Assembly (NCBI GenBank): GCA_020746875.1
Contig: JAGTJL010000001.1
Coordinates: forward strand, 2,418,001 to 2,482,000
DNA length: 64,000 nt
Direction: 5' to 3'
Origin: Rhexocercosporidium sp. MPI-PUGE-AT-0058
Lineage: Eukaryota; Ascomycota; Leotiomycetes; Helotiales
The notes below the pieces were generated by a model. The model saw only the letters and a list, made by a program, of their open reading frames with translations, was not told where the DNA came from and ran no database searches. Both the position numbers and the translations under genes were made by a program. Every line of letters begins with the position of its first letter. Within the stretch, counting starts at the first letter, position 1. Positions 1 through 11,552 of this stretch are shown here, piece after piece.

Positions 1-169
1 GTTACCATTGGATGAATGGCTTTGTAAAACACTCGTTCTGATTTGTTCCATCATCGAACACGAGAAGAGTGCGAGAAGGGCCGAAATCGCTATAAACCGG
101 ACTGCTTGAAGGACTTGAAAGTTTGGGGAGTACTCAGATACATTTTACCAAATCATACATCGTACAGCA

Positions 170-1766
170 ATGACTTCGAATACACAAGAAATTGTGGGCG
201 AGTTTTCGTGGAATCACAATGATCATGTGTAAGTCAAAGCAGAATTCTTCAGTTGCAGGAAATGATTCCCCAGACAAATGCGGAGTAAATACACAGAATT
301 GAAGAGACCTGAAAGCCCAGAACTTACAAATTGGATAGATCAAAGCCAACGAAGGCATCGCCACAAACCTCAGTCGAGGACCTAATCTGTATCGGCTTCG
401 GACCCGCCTCCCTTGCCATCGCCATCGCCCTCGAAGATGCCGCCACCGCCGCCAAAGTCTCCTTCCTCGAGCGCCAATCCCAATTCGCATGGCACTCGGG
501 CATGCAACTCCCAGGCGCAAAGATGCAAATCTCCTTCCTCAAGGACCTCGCTACGCCACGAAATCCCCGCTCGAAGTTCACCTTCATCAACTACCTCTTC
601 TCCAAGAACCGCCTCAATACCTTCATCAACCTAGACACTTTCCTCCCTAGCAGGCTCGAATACGAAGATTATCTCCGCTGGTGCGCGAGTCATTTCGAGG
701 ACCGCGTGAGCTACGGCCAGGAAGTCCTCGAGGTGTCTCCAGATCTCAAGCTCAAGAACGGCAAAGTCGCACAATTCAGAGTTATTGCCAGGGATATCTT
801 GACTGGAGAACTCATCACCAGACTCTCACGCCACGTTGTAATCGCCGTAGGAGGCAAAGGCAGAATCCCAGCTGAGCTCCCACAATTCCACTCTGCCGTC
901 GTCCACTCCTCAAAATACTCCCAGCAAGTTGCCACTGCTCTCCCAGATCAGAACAAAGGCTACAACATTGCTGTGATTGGCAACGGCCAGTCTGCAGCCG
1001 AGATCTTCAATGATTTACCTGCTCGATATCCGAATGCGAAGGTCACTTTGATTATCAAAGGAACAGCCTTGAGACCTAGTGACGATTCGCCTTTCGTTAA
1101 CGAGATCTTCGACCCAGAGCGTGTAGATGGCATTTTCGCCGAAGGCGCAGAATTGAGAGCGCAGCGCATCAAGGCGGACAAAGCAACGAATTACGGGGTC
1201 GTGAGATTGGGTCTCCTCGAACATCTGTATGAGCGTTTTTACATGCAAAGAATTAAGAGCGAGGATGAGCGTGATTGGCAGGTGAAGTTGAGGACGAATA
1301 GGAAGGTGGTCAGATCGAGAGAGGTCGATGGGAAGCTTCTGTTGAGTTTCGGCAAGGTGGTTGAGGACGCGACACCACAGGGCAATGAGGACTTGCAAGT
1401 TGATGCGGTGTTCGTGGCAACAGGATATGAGAGGAGTGCGCATGAGGAGATGCTGGTCAAGACGAGGGGTCTTTTGACCGAGGCGGCGAGGGAATTGAAG
1501 AAGTTCCCGGTCAGAAGAGATTACAAGATTGCGTTTGATGAGAACAAAGTTGTTGCGAATGCGGGTGTTTGGTTGCAAGGATGCAATGAGAGTACGCATG
1601 GTGTGAGTCCTCCCTCTAATCCCATTCTGACCCGTTGGAAGTATACTGACTTTTAGGGCAGTTGAGTGATACCCTTCTGTCTATCTTGGCCGTCCGTGGA
1701 GGCGAGCTTGTTCAGTCCATGTTCGGAAGCGAAACTGTTGAGCAGCGAGTCCGAGCCAAGTTGTGA
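170..1766 (+). CDS. sidA: L-ornithine N5-monooxygenase (siderophore biosynthesis, SidA type)
   Basis: Catalyses FAD- and NADPH-dependent N5-hydroxylation of ornithine, the first committed step of hydroxamate siderophore synthesis. I read three exons: 170-228, 321-1602 and 1662-1766, giving 481 aa. The long open frame from 331 has no in-frame ATG before its upstream stop at 310, so translation must start in an earlier exon. ATG170, donor GTAAGT at 229 and acceptor CCCAG at 318-320 join in frame. The last intron rejoins the conserved STHG and LSDTLLS segments. Visible motifs are the FAD loop GFGPAS near residue 45, the NADPH loop GNGQSA near 240 and ATGYERS near 386. Length and motif order match the family. 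The next genes (condensation-type protein and sidI-type ligase) support a siderophore role. The promoter is cut by the window edge. Confidence 0.93.
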
Positions 1767-2667
1767 TTTGATTTCTTTCCGATTAAGGCGGGGTTTGATT
1801 TGCATTGCGATACATGTGAGTTTGAAGAGGCGTAAAAGTATGATGTTTTGCCCATGAGAAAGCGCCTGGTTTCAATACTTAGAAACGATGGCAGTTTCCT
1901 CTCGTAAAAATAAGAAATTCTTCAGTAATAACCACTCCAAGATGCGGTGTTCCGGGGGTACAGAGCTCTTGATGTGAGACGTGATTGTGAATAAGGTTCG
2001 CTGGACAAGAAGTTGAGCGTTTCTCATGACAATTCATACGGTACCGTCAGACCAAAGCTTCCCCTCGTAAAAAGCAAACCTATCTTCATGACCTGTTTGA
2101 CCGGAGAAATGATTCGAGACTTTGAAGAGGGGGCAATTGTAAGATGTTGACATTGAAAGTCGTGATACGAGCAGCAGCAAATATATAAACAAGAAGAAAT
2201 CGCTCATAATGGCTCGCATCAGAAAGTCCCCTTAACAACCCCCCTGCGAGCTTTTCTACGTTCCACCAAGCGAGCGCAAACATCAATTCCCATCAGTGCC
2301 ATCATCAGGGCTGGGTATCAATATTTCAACGCAGTTTCCAAGCCGAAAGCGTCCTTCCACGGTACTATTCTCTTAAGCATCGTTCTATGCCCCCAACAGT
2401 AAGTGTAGGTTCTTCTGTAGGTAATAGCTGTTCCCAAATATCTCCAATTCCTAGCTCCGGCATCTACGCCAGTCCTTCTCCGTTTCCACAGATACACTCT
2501 AGAATAAATAACAGGATAGAAAACCTGGCGAGGCTGAAGAGCGCAATGAAATACGAAACGATGATCAATGTATATCTGACGACGGAGCCAGTCTCCAGCA
2601 CAGTCTTCTCTCGTGAACATGATAGCAACAACTCTCCCTTCTTAGAGAGTGCACCAAGCTCTACAAA
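1767..2667. other. Intergenic, convergent 3' ends
   Basis: Space between the 3' ends of the sidA-type gene and the condensation-type gene. Only short overlapping frames without recognisable family content are seen. It probably holds the two 3' untranslated regions. Confidence 0.6.
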
Positions 2668-3749
2668 TCAAGCTTCGATACCAACGCTCATATGTCGACT
2701 CTGAGATCCCGACGACTTGAATGAAGAGTACGATGAAGTCCTCGACAGATCCGGCCTCAACACTTCGACATCTTGCTCGTTCATGCCCAGTATCTCGGCA
2801 ACGAGTTGATTGGGATCAGAGAACACTGCTCTCAAGATCCCTTTGAATGAAGAGAGAAGTGCATCGGCTAATGGCTTCCCCATAACTCGATGGTCCCATG
2901 ACGGCTTGAGCCAGAGAGTCTGGTCGCATTCGAGACTCTCACATTCTCGGACCTCGATGCGGTATGTCCACTGTTCAATATCAGCTGGAGTTTATCTGAA
3001 AGTGAAGACACAAAAGGAAGACTTACATTAGATCTCCCATTCGAGGTCAAGGACGCATTGTTGAAATAGATATAACTCTCGCTTGTCTCAGTCACATAGT
3101 CCACGGAGAACGGGCTCTGGTCCCTCAACAGCCTGATACTCTCCAATACATCAGCCACACGGCAGTCCCTCTGCACACCGATTAGACCAGTGGAGACAGT
3201 GCCTGCACCCCCCTCGGTATATCCCCATGAGAAGTGGATTTCATGGTCGCCATTGTACCGGCGCATGAGGAGGACCCATGCCAGCAGCAGCATGTCGCTC
3301 ATGTCGGCTGGCTCCGTGGACCGGCAGGATTTCTGGATGGGGATCTGGACGGGGTCATAGGCTGGATCATCGCTGGGGTTCTGGTCGGTTTCCATCTCGT
3401 CGGTTGGGAGCGTGAGGCGGAATCGGGCTTGGGGATCTGTCATGTGATTTTGTGAGGGGGAGGACCTGCTGCTGTTGTCGCCTGCAAGAGTGGGCTGTTG
3501 TTTGTTCCAGTCTCGCTGCTGTGTCTGATGATCTTCGGTCTGCTCTTCCGAGTAGCTGTAGTAGTCGTTGAATCCCTCGTTGGTATCGCTGTCGGTGTAG
3601 CTGTAGCTGTAGCCGTATCTATCCTTGCCTGGGTTTCACAGGGTCAGCGAGGGTGGGAGTGAGTGAGTGAGGTGACCGAGGTCTGCCGCTGTCTAAGGTA
3701 ATTAGACGCTAGGGTACTGACCCTCGACTCTTAGCGCGTTGGCATCCAT
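2668..3749 (-). CDS. Stand-alone partial NRPS condensation-type protein
   Basis: Three exons on the minus strand: 3722-3749, 3027-3628 and 2668-2970, 310 aa. The first 70 or so residues are a Tyr/Ser/Gln-rich low-complexity leader. From about residue 110 the protein resembles the C-terminal lobe of a peptide-synthetase condensation domain (LLLAWVLLMRRYNGD segment, later SWDHRVMGKPLADALLSSF), followed by a linker of the kind that normally leads into an adenylation domain (ILGMNEQD). The catalytic HHxxxDG motif and the N-terminal lobe are absent, and no adenylation or carrier domain follows. It is therefore either a degenerate NRPS remnant or a repurposed single-domain protein. Intact splice sites and an open frame argue against simple decay. 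Its place between the sidA- and sidI-type genes suggests a link to a siderophore synthetase. The family call rests on pattern resemblance only. Confidence 0.6.
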
Positions 3750-6482
3750 CGTGAAAATCTCTGCCCGTTCGATTAACCAAAAAAATAGCTAAATAAATAA
3801 AATGCTTCCTAGATACAGCGACGTAACAGACCAGGACTTTGATGACGACGTACAATACCCACAGGATATAGACGGATGGGGCGAGTCAGCGGCACGATAA
3901 TTGTAAGCGCCATGAAGCGTTGGCAGTTTGGTTTGGGGGTCACTCTTGCACGCCGGGACGGGCTAGGTGCAGAAACGTGACCTCGGTATTGGATCACCTG
4001 GCACAGAAATTAACTGTCTTTCTTTCTGGCTACGCTGAACGATGTGACTGGATATACGGAGTCTTCTCGGGAAGGGGAGCATCGATCGTTAATCGTTGGT
4101 TCGTCTGAGCAGGGTGCCGCTGCATATCTCGGATGTGATTGTTATGGCAGCAATTGTTGCCGCCCTAAGCGTGAACAAATACAGAATCTCCCTCAAGCCA
4201 CAACGCGGCTGGCGACACATGCCCGTTTCGTTTTCAGGACAGTAAGCCTACCTCGACGCCAAACATGCGCCCGACGAGCTGCATAGCATGCGAAAAAGAT
4301 GAGGGTGTGTTATTTTGATTCGACAGGATTTGTTCCTTTTTCCACAGGCAGAATTTTCGCCTGCTCACGCTAACTTAGCAACCGCCTAAACAAATCCACT
4401 CGCTCGCTTCCCTTTCTTCTCCTCGCTTAGCTCGATCTGATAACTCTAATCCAATCGCCCAACCTCCACACACCCACTCCGTCCACATCTCATATGTTGA
4501 CTTGACTATATGTGGAAGGTGGGGGTGGAAGTCTATGTATGGTGAGTTGATGGGATGGCTGACTGCGCAGGGCTGGCGGGAACGGTACGAGCCTGTCGTC
4601 GTTCCTGCTTTGCTTCATGTTTTTATGTAAAAGTATTGATTAGGAGGAAGTACCTCTACGTTGTGACTTTGCCCGATATCGGAACTCTTTACTTTCTGGT
4701 GCTTTTGGATATTGCTGAAGATACTTTCTCAATTCATCTCTGTGCCGACTGTCATTGTGATACTTTGCCAGCTTGTTTCCATGCAAGTTCGCAATGACCC
4801 AGTGTTGCATCAACGTACTTAGTAGGCTATATCTCCGGAACCGAAGGTAATACGTTGTCTGCACCTTGGTCAAGATGCAACCCAAGCATTTCATGATTTT
4901 CCCTAGACTGTTTCTACGAACTGTCCATCTCGATCTGTGGATGCCACGAGTCAGATTGTCGTCGCTCGGTAAAGCCTAAAACCACTATATTTGGTAGGCT
5001 CTTCCATTGCACCGGTTGCAGATGCAGCAGCAGCACTATAGACTCTCGCTTCTGGACAATTTACCCGATCTTGTGTTTTTGGATCTAATTACTCTTGTTG
5101 AAGCTGCCTCGATAGGCCCCTCCAGATCGTTCATGACGAATCATTCATCGGTCGATCATTTCCACATGATCATGCCGCCCATACCGAACTGGAAAAACTC
5201 GTTCTGATGATAGGGAAGTAGCAATTATCCCTGCTTGAGTGGGAAAAAAATATTTGTCTTCTACTCGGAAATTCTAGGGATACCTCTGGGTTGCTGAATT
5301 CGGCCAACTAATCGAACCTTGGATGACCCACCAGTTAGCGCAGAGCCGAACCTTGCATCCGTCAATTCTTTTTACTTGGCCCTCTCTGCACCTCAATCAT
5401 TGAAGGTACTCTACCCCGCTTCTGTGATGTAACAAAGTCTTGTTTATACCCAGCCTCATGGGGTACGAGCATATACCGGCTGCGTGACAACACAGCATGG
5501 TCCCATCTTGGGTGGAACTACTTCGAAACGATGAAATTTCCATTTGAATAACACCCAGTCTGCTCGCAGATACCCTCTACACCGTTCTCACTGTGTTCAT
5601 TAACTTCTCACACATCCCTGCCGACAGAATACATAACTCCTCGGAATGGAGGTCTTCCCCTACGCCGTCCCAACTGGCAAAATACCAGCTCACAACTCCG
5701 ACATGCCGTCCCCTCCATTCACCGAATACCGACCCTCTCGTACTTCCATGATCGAGCAACAATTGTCAACACCTCGTCAAATTTCCCACGATCAACCAAG
5801 CAAAGCCCTCCGACAACTCGACGAACCACCTCAATCACACACCCAACCCGCTCCTCTCACATTCTCACTCCTTTCAACCAAAACAACACTCTGGATGCGA
5901 TAGCTTTGGCATAATGCTGAAAATAATCTCTCTCCACCACCAAAGGACAAAGGTTTCGGGAGAAGAGTGAAGAGGGTATCTTGGTATATGCGATAAATAG
6001 GATTTCTTCATGGAGTCTGGATAAAAGCCGGCCAACAGCTCCCTTGGCGCCAAACATACTTGCATCGGAGAAGAGAAGGATATCGGAAGAGGCATGAAGC
6101 TTGGCCGGTACTCAGATCTCGGCGATGCGGTAGATTGGAGGCGTAGCAAATACCTCGGACAGCAATGTTTACGGATGGTGGATGGGATGGCTGTTCCTTT
6201 CATGGGGACTTGGGACAGCGAGCTGGATTTCGGCCGTAGCATTCACTTGACTACTCTTAAACAGTTGAGTATTGTGGAATGAATTAATTGTAGCCTTTGA
6301 AAAACGAGAATGTCTTCAACATGCGTAAAGCCTGCGGGATGTTATTCAGCGTTTGGACAGTATTTGTAAGCGGAATGTAAACATTCCCAATGACCTCTAT
6401 TGTGATTCTGGCTATGAGCAACGACGATATATACGAATATAAGTTCCACCCTTTAATTTCTACCATTTCTCGACAATCCCAT
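3750..6482. other. Long intergenic region with one iron-type GATA site
   Basis: No convincing gene. Short frames near 4555-4800 and 5646-6290 have no signal peptide, family motif or workable splice partners. The region holds the promoter of the condensation-type gene and the 3' flank of the sidI-type gene. An exact ATCTGATAA motif lies at 4435-4443. Confidence 0.5.
4435..4443 (+). promoter_or_regulatory. Putative SreA-type iron GATA-factor site
   Basis: Reads ATCTGATAA, an exact match to the ATCWGATAA consensus described for the fungal iron repressor SreA. It lies 686 bp upstream of the condensation-type gene's start. Chance alone predicts about one such site per 64 kb, so the position matters more than the match. 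Confidence 0.5.
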
Positions 6483-8530
6483 TCAAAGCGTCTGTTCCTC
6501 TTCTGCAATCTCTCCAAGCACTAGTTTACCTTCCCTCCTCCCCTTAGCCAGCTCAACATTCCTTGCACTCGCACTTGCAACAATCTCCTCCCCTACCCGT
6601 CTCAGTACATGTTTCTTCACCTTCCCACTTCCCGTCTGCGGCACCTCATCTATTCCAACCTCCTCATCACCAAACCAGAAAACATGCACAGGCGCCTTAT
6701 GCCAGCCCAGTGCCTGACGGACCCAGACCCGCAATTCCTCATCTGTCGGACGATCGAGCCAATGTGAGAACGACGAAGGAAGAAGGAATGCAACGACTAT
6801 CTCGCCGTACTTTGGATGTGGGATGCCGACAACAGCTGAACGGGATATGTGTCCTGAAGGGTGGGAGATGAGTCGAGACTCGATTTCGACGGGGTAAATG
6901 TTTTCGCCTCCTATTATCTCGGTTAGCACAACAACATCCTCGTCTCTCTTTCCCGGACTTCGACGGCCTCACCCCTGATGATAATATCCTTAAACCTCCC
7001 GGTAATAGTACAATACCCTTCCCCATCAAAAACAGCCTCATCACCCGTATGCAACCAAAGCACACCCCTCTCATCTCTCACCATACATTCCCTCGTCTTC
7101 ACCTCATTCATCCAGTATCCCTTCTGCAAACTATACCCCGCCATACACAGCTCCCCCTTCTCGCCAACCTTCACGATCTCCCCATTCCTCCCAATGATCT
7201 TGGCATGCATATGCGGCATCACTTTCCCGACACTATTCAATCGCCTCTCGATACTTGTCGTGGTTATTGCGTTGAAACATGTCGGACTCGCTTCTGTAAG
7301 CCCGTAACTGCTCGTGTATTCCGTCATGTTTAATTCTTTGAAAAGCCGCTCCATGAGTGGTTTTGGTACCGGTGCACCTGCGATTATTCCTGTTCGCAAT
7401 TTCGGACAAGAGAATGTTGGGGGTCGGGGTAGAGACAGGAGTTCTTCGAACATGGCGGGGACGCCGTGGAGAGCGGTGCAGTTTTCCTTTAAGAGGACTG
7501 AGAGCACGGCCGGTGCGGAGAATGTCGGTGAGGGGATTATGATGGTCGCGCCGTGTGTGATGCAGGTTAGGAGGCCGAGGACGAGACCGAAGCAGTGGAA
7601 TAATGGAGGAGGACAGCAGAGAATGTCACTGGACGTGAAGGACATGCGGTGTCCGATGAAACGGGCGTTGTTGATTAGGTTGCTGGCGAGAATCAGCTTT
7701 GCAGCCTATCCAAGTGACATTTTCGAAGATTTTAGCAAACTAATGACTTACTGATGAGTTAACATGGCAGCTTTCGGATGTCCTGTCGAGCCACTAGTGT
7801 ATTGCAGGTTACATACATCGTAAGTATGCACCAAGTTTATTGCGATGTCGAATTCTTCGTCTGACACGCTTAAGCTAAGGTCATTCTTAACATCAGCATA
7901 AGTCTTGAAATCCTCAAAAGTTCCGTGAAGAGTGGCTATAGTTTTCAGCTCTGGTATCTGGGCACGATTCTCGCTAAGCTGGCTCAGAAGTTCCAGATTA
8001 GAATGTCGTCCATATTTCTCTTCGATGAACAATAATTTGCATCCTGTATATCTATAAGTCCAATCCAGTATAAAATCATTAAACTAGCTTGCAGAAAATC
8101 ACTCACCAGAATGCTCCAGCGCGTGCAAAGCCTCTTCAGCCGTATACGTTGCATTCAACACAACCAAAATACACCCCAAATACCCAGCCGCGAAGAAGGT
8201 CGCAACATATTCCTCACAATTACTCGCCAAGATCCCAATCCTGTCACCCTTCTTCAAACCCAGAGCTAACATCCCCTTCGCGAGAGATCTGCTCTGCCTT
8301 TGGAGTTCTGAGAATGTCCATCTGACTCCTGTGTGTGCTACGATCAAGCATTCCTTGTCTCTTCGAATCGAGCATTGTTCGTCTAGAAGGCTTCCTAATG
8401 TGAGATCACGAAGTGGAGGTTCGAGTTCTCCGTGAACGATTGAGAGATTATTGGATTCCTGTGCTGGAGGGCCGGCAAGGTGATGTTTCGTTTGCTGCAG
8501 ACGCCGCAGAGGAATAGTATGAGAAGCCAT
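6483..8530 (-). CDS. sidI: Peroxisomal acyl-CoA ligase, SidI (mevalonyl-CoA ligase) type
   Basis: ATP-dependent acyl-CoA synthetase. In Aspergillus, SidI activates mevalonate for the acyl group of fusarinine-type siderophores and is imported into peroxisomes. Four exons: 8107-8530, 7752-8043, 6973-7682 and 6483-6910, 617 aa. All junctions restore conserved ANL-superfamily sequence: TSGSTGHPKA (P-loop) near residue 223, YGLTEASP mid-protein, the GRFKDIIIRGGENIYP hinge across the last junction, and the catalytic lysine in TGSGK near 575. Residues 9-17 read RLQQTKHHL, a perfect PTS2 match (R-L-x5-H-L), as reported for SidI. There is no C-terminal PTS1 (ends EEQTL). The third exon must begin after CGCCAG at 7683, which gives LTHHNLINNARFIG. 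Other acyl-CoA ligases have similar folds, so the symbol rests on the PTS2 and the neighbouring sidA-type gene. Confidence 0.82.
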
Positions 8531-9240
8531 CTTTCAATCGAGGCGTGAACAGGACTATGTAGGTGAATACAAACACTCAACCAAAATCCCGGGACTCAGA
8601 TAGCAAAATGTTGGTACATTGCTGTGGGAAGTCCCTATCTGAAGAAGATAGCGTATAAGGTCGTGACAGGCAGGTTGATTCGGTAGGGCAGGTACTTGGC
8701 AGGTAGCATGGCATTCTGGACCACGGCGCTGGTAACCGGCGTTAGGTTTGAATATGATAAGCCTTGTCCCAGAGATCCACCCACACCAGACTTTCTCTCG
8801 TCTTGCCGAGGAAGAAAATAAATGTTTCCTTGAAGGTAGCTCTGCGAGTTCGGGATGTCCGATTCTGTCGTGTGTAGATGCAGATGCAAAAGCAAGTTTG
8901 GCCGACCTACTTCATTTCCCAACCCTAGTAAGGAGACTTCAGTTCCTGCCTTGAAGCTCGTATCCATATAGCAGCAAGTCTTGACTTTCTCTGCACCATA
9001 ACTTCAAAGGACGAGTCTCAAGCTCTGCTTCAAGCCTCTACGCTATCAGCGGGGGCAAAAAGAAGCAAGTCATCCTCCGTACCTCCCTCCTCTCCACCTA
9101 GAACCACTCCTACAGGGTCCACAACACGGCTGAACATCACAAACACATTCCCGTCCACCGGCTCGCTATTCCCAGAAACAGAGTCACTATTCACAGTCTC
9201 CAAGTGATTGGAAGGAATGTCATCCGATCTTCGGAAGATG

Positions 9241-9249
9241 ATCTGATAA
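9241..9249 (+). promoter_or_regulatory. Putative SreA-type iron GATA-factor site
   Basis: Exact ATCTGATAA, followed directly by a second GATAA-like core (GATAATG). It lies about 710 bp upstream of the sidI-type start and about 840 bp upstream of the AIF-like start. Confidence 0.55.
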
Positions 9250-9300
9250 GATAATGTCACCCACATGCACCCTGGGCTAGACAAAAGCATATGCATTAGG

Positions 9301-9309
9301 TTATCAGAT
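9301..9309 (-). promoter_or_regulatory. Putative SreA-type iron GATA-factor site, inverted copy
   Basis: TTATCAGAT on the plus strand is ATCTGATAA on the minus strand. With the site at 9241 it forms an inverted pair 60 bp apart in the gap between the two divergent genes. Confidence 0.55.
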
Positions 9310-10082
9310 CCGCTCGATAGCGCACTACAGCGTCACACTGCTGCACCCTTTCAGTGGCTCGACAGGGATCAACCGCTCTAAGAATCCCTGAAGACACCCT
9401 GGACGATAGCTTGCGATGGCGGGGCCGACGCTATCAGATCCTTCAGCTTAGCGTTTGCAGGCATCTTTTATTCTGCTGTATGCACTTCATGTTTTTTTCC
9501 CCCTGGGGCGCCGGTCTGGAAGGAAAAGATTATACGGCCGAAAGATCTAATCAGATCGAAAATCGGGGGGAGTTACGTGGCAGGAGAGGATCTTGTCACC
9601 TAGACGAGAAGTCCTTTTTTCTCCCCTCGGTCAACTCGGCGTTCACTCCTGTCCTAGCCTTGGCCTCAAGAGCGAGAGACGCTTCTCAAATGAATCGTCC
9701 TGGCGATATCGGCTTCAAAATTGTCCTTAACCTACAAGACTCTTGGCTTCAGTCTCTTCAGTCACGACATGCAAAGTCTGGAATGAGTGGGCACAGATGA
9801 GGGCATTCTGCCTACCTGTAAGTACCTGCATCTTGGTAGCAACTACGCCCAGGTACCTGCCCAGCACGCGTAGATAGCATGCGATACACCTTCAACACTC
9901 TTGGTAAGATCCACGTACGTAAAGCCTGCACTTATGTCCCAACCTTCCAACCTTGCTTTAAATGATTCTCATCTCATAATGGTATTTCATCTTCTCCTTC
10001 GTCGTTCCTTATTCTCTTCTCCTTGTGTCTGTTTCATAAGGGCCAAACGGCCTGTCTTCTCGGCTACACAACAAAAGCAGGT

Positions 10083-11552
10083 ATGGGCTCGATCGAAGCG
10101 CCGATCAAGATCTTGGTCATTGGGGGTTCGTATGGAGGGCTGTCTGCAGCTTTGAATCTGTATGATTACTGCAATGGCAAAGAAGCCAGAGCGAGACTAC
10201 ACGATCCGGTTGGAGGGACTGGTATTATCATACCAGTGGAGATCAAGATTGTCGATGAGAGGGATGGATACTGTGAGACTTCCAGCCTATTTCCTAAATT
10301 GAAGTGGCATACTAACAGGAGTCAACCCGCAGACCACCTCATCGGCTCTCCCCTTGCCCTTGCCTCAGAAGAATACGCAGATAAAAACTGGATTCGCTTC
10401 GCAGACTTACCTGCCTTGAGAGCACCTGGTCTAAGTTGGGCACAAGGTAGCGTTGCGAGAGTCGACACGGGCAAGAAAGCAGCGACCATCGCGGATTTAA
10501 CATCTGGGAAGGAATACGAGGAGACTTACGATTACCTCGTTGTCGCTTCTGGGTTGAGGAGACAATGGCCGGCCGTTCCCCAGTCTTTGACGAGGAAGGC
10601 GTATCTGGCTGAGACGGGGAAGCATATTGCGGAGGTCAAGGCTGCGACCCAGGGAGTGGTGGTTATAGGTGGTGGTATTTTATCTTCATTCCGCGGATCT
10701 GGTGCGAGATTCTAAATTGGAGCAGGTGCGGTTGGAGTCGAGATGGCTGCTGAGATCAAGATGGTCTCACCAAAGCAGAAAGTCACACTCATCCACTCTC
10801 GCGATAAACTTCTCTCCTCAGAACCACTACCCGATGAGTTCAAAGATCGAAGCGCGGAAGTCCTCCGTGAGAGCGGAGTGGAACTCATTGTCAGGGAGCG
10901 AGTGACGGAGAATATCGAGGTCGAATCTACAGATGGCAGTCCAAGATACAGAGTCACTCTTTCAAGTGGAAAGCAAATCTTCGCTGGGAAAGTGATCTTT
11001 GCTGTTTCAAACAGTGTTCCAACAACAACATTCATGCCGAAATCGACGCTGGATGCAGATAGATTTGTGAAGATCCACAATACGTAAGTCTACCAATCCG
11101 CTCTAGAAATTTCATCTCATCTAACATTCCAAGCATGAACCTCCACACCGATTCTCCCACCTCCCGCTCCCACTACGCAGTTGGCGACATCGCTTCCTGG
11201 TCAGGCATCAAACGCTGCGGTGCGGCTATGGCAATGGGTCATGTCGCTGCAGCTAACATTCACAAAGGCATCCTACAAACACGCTTTGGTACCGAGCCAG
11301 TGTTCGTCGAATTCCCGGAAGTTCCACCCATGATTGCTCTCGCGGTTGGGAAAAAGGCTGTTTGTTATGGGCCAGAAAGTGGGACGACGAGCGGCGAGGA
11401 GGATTTCCAGAGGATGTTTAGAGATGATTTAGGGTGGTCTAGTAAGTTCTCCTCTGCGGTTGCTGGGCTGGGATTGGGTAGTTGCTGACACAAGTACAGT
11501 CTGCTGGAATTACATGCAGCTTGGTGTTGAGTGGACCAAGACCGTCACTTAA
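10083..11552 (+). CDS. AIF-like FAD-dependent pyridine nucleotide-disulfide oxidoreductase
   Basis: Five exons: 10083-10272, 10333-10674, 10726-11083, 11134-11441 and 11500-11552, 416 aa. The N-terminus is a Rossmann FAD-binding segment (ILVIGGSYGGLSAA). A second NAD(P)H-binding segment (VVVIGGGAVGVEMA) is restored only when the intron at 10675-10725 is removed. A C-terminal FAD contact reads YAVGDIASW. This matches the fungal AMID/AIF2-type family of NAD(P)H oxidoreductases, which use quinones or similar acceptors. No membrane anchor or mitochondrial presequence is obvious. It is transcribed divergently from the sidI-type ligase and shares its GATA-rich upstream region, so iron-linked expression is possible. 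A direct role in siderophore metabolism is inference only. The start was taken at ATG10083 because the Rossmann motif begins about ten residues later. Confidence 0.85.

Larger units (their letters stand above)
8531..10082. promoter_or_regulatory. Shared upstream region of the sidI-type and AIF-like genes
   Basis: About 1.55 kb separates two divergently transcribed genes. I see no supported gene in it. It carries a cluster of GATA motifs between 9241 and 9556: two exact iron-type sites plus near matches at 9431-9439 (reverse ATCTGATAG) and 9548-9556 (reverse ATCTGATTA). Confidence 0.5.

Noticed and set aside
5646..6292. Two plus-strand frames suggesting a small Pro/Ser-rich gene
   Set aside because: No donor/acceptor pair joins them sensibly and neither shows a recognisable motif.
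8635..8967. 110-codon minus-strand frame upstream of the sidI-type gene
   Set aside because: No domain, no signal peptide and no workable introns; located in the promoter region.
9354..9800. 148-codon plus-strand frame
   Set aside because: It falls in the GATA-rich divergent promoter, has mixed composition and no homology-like features or splice context.
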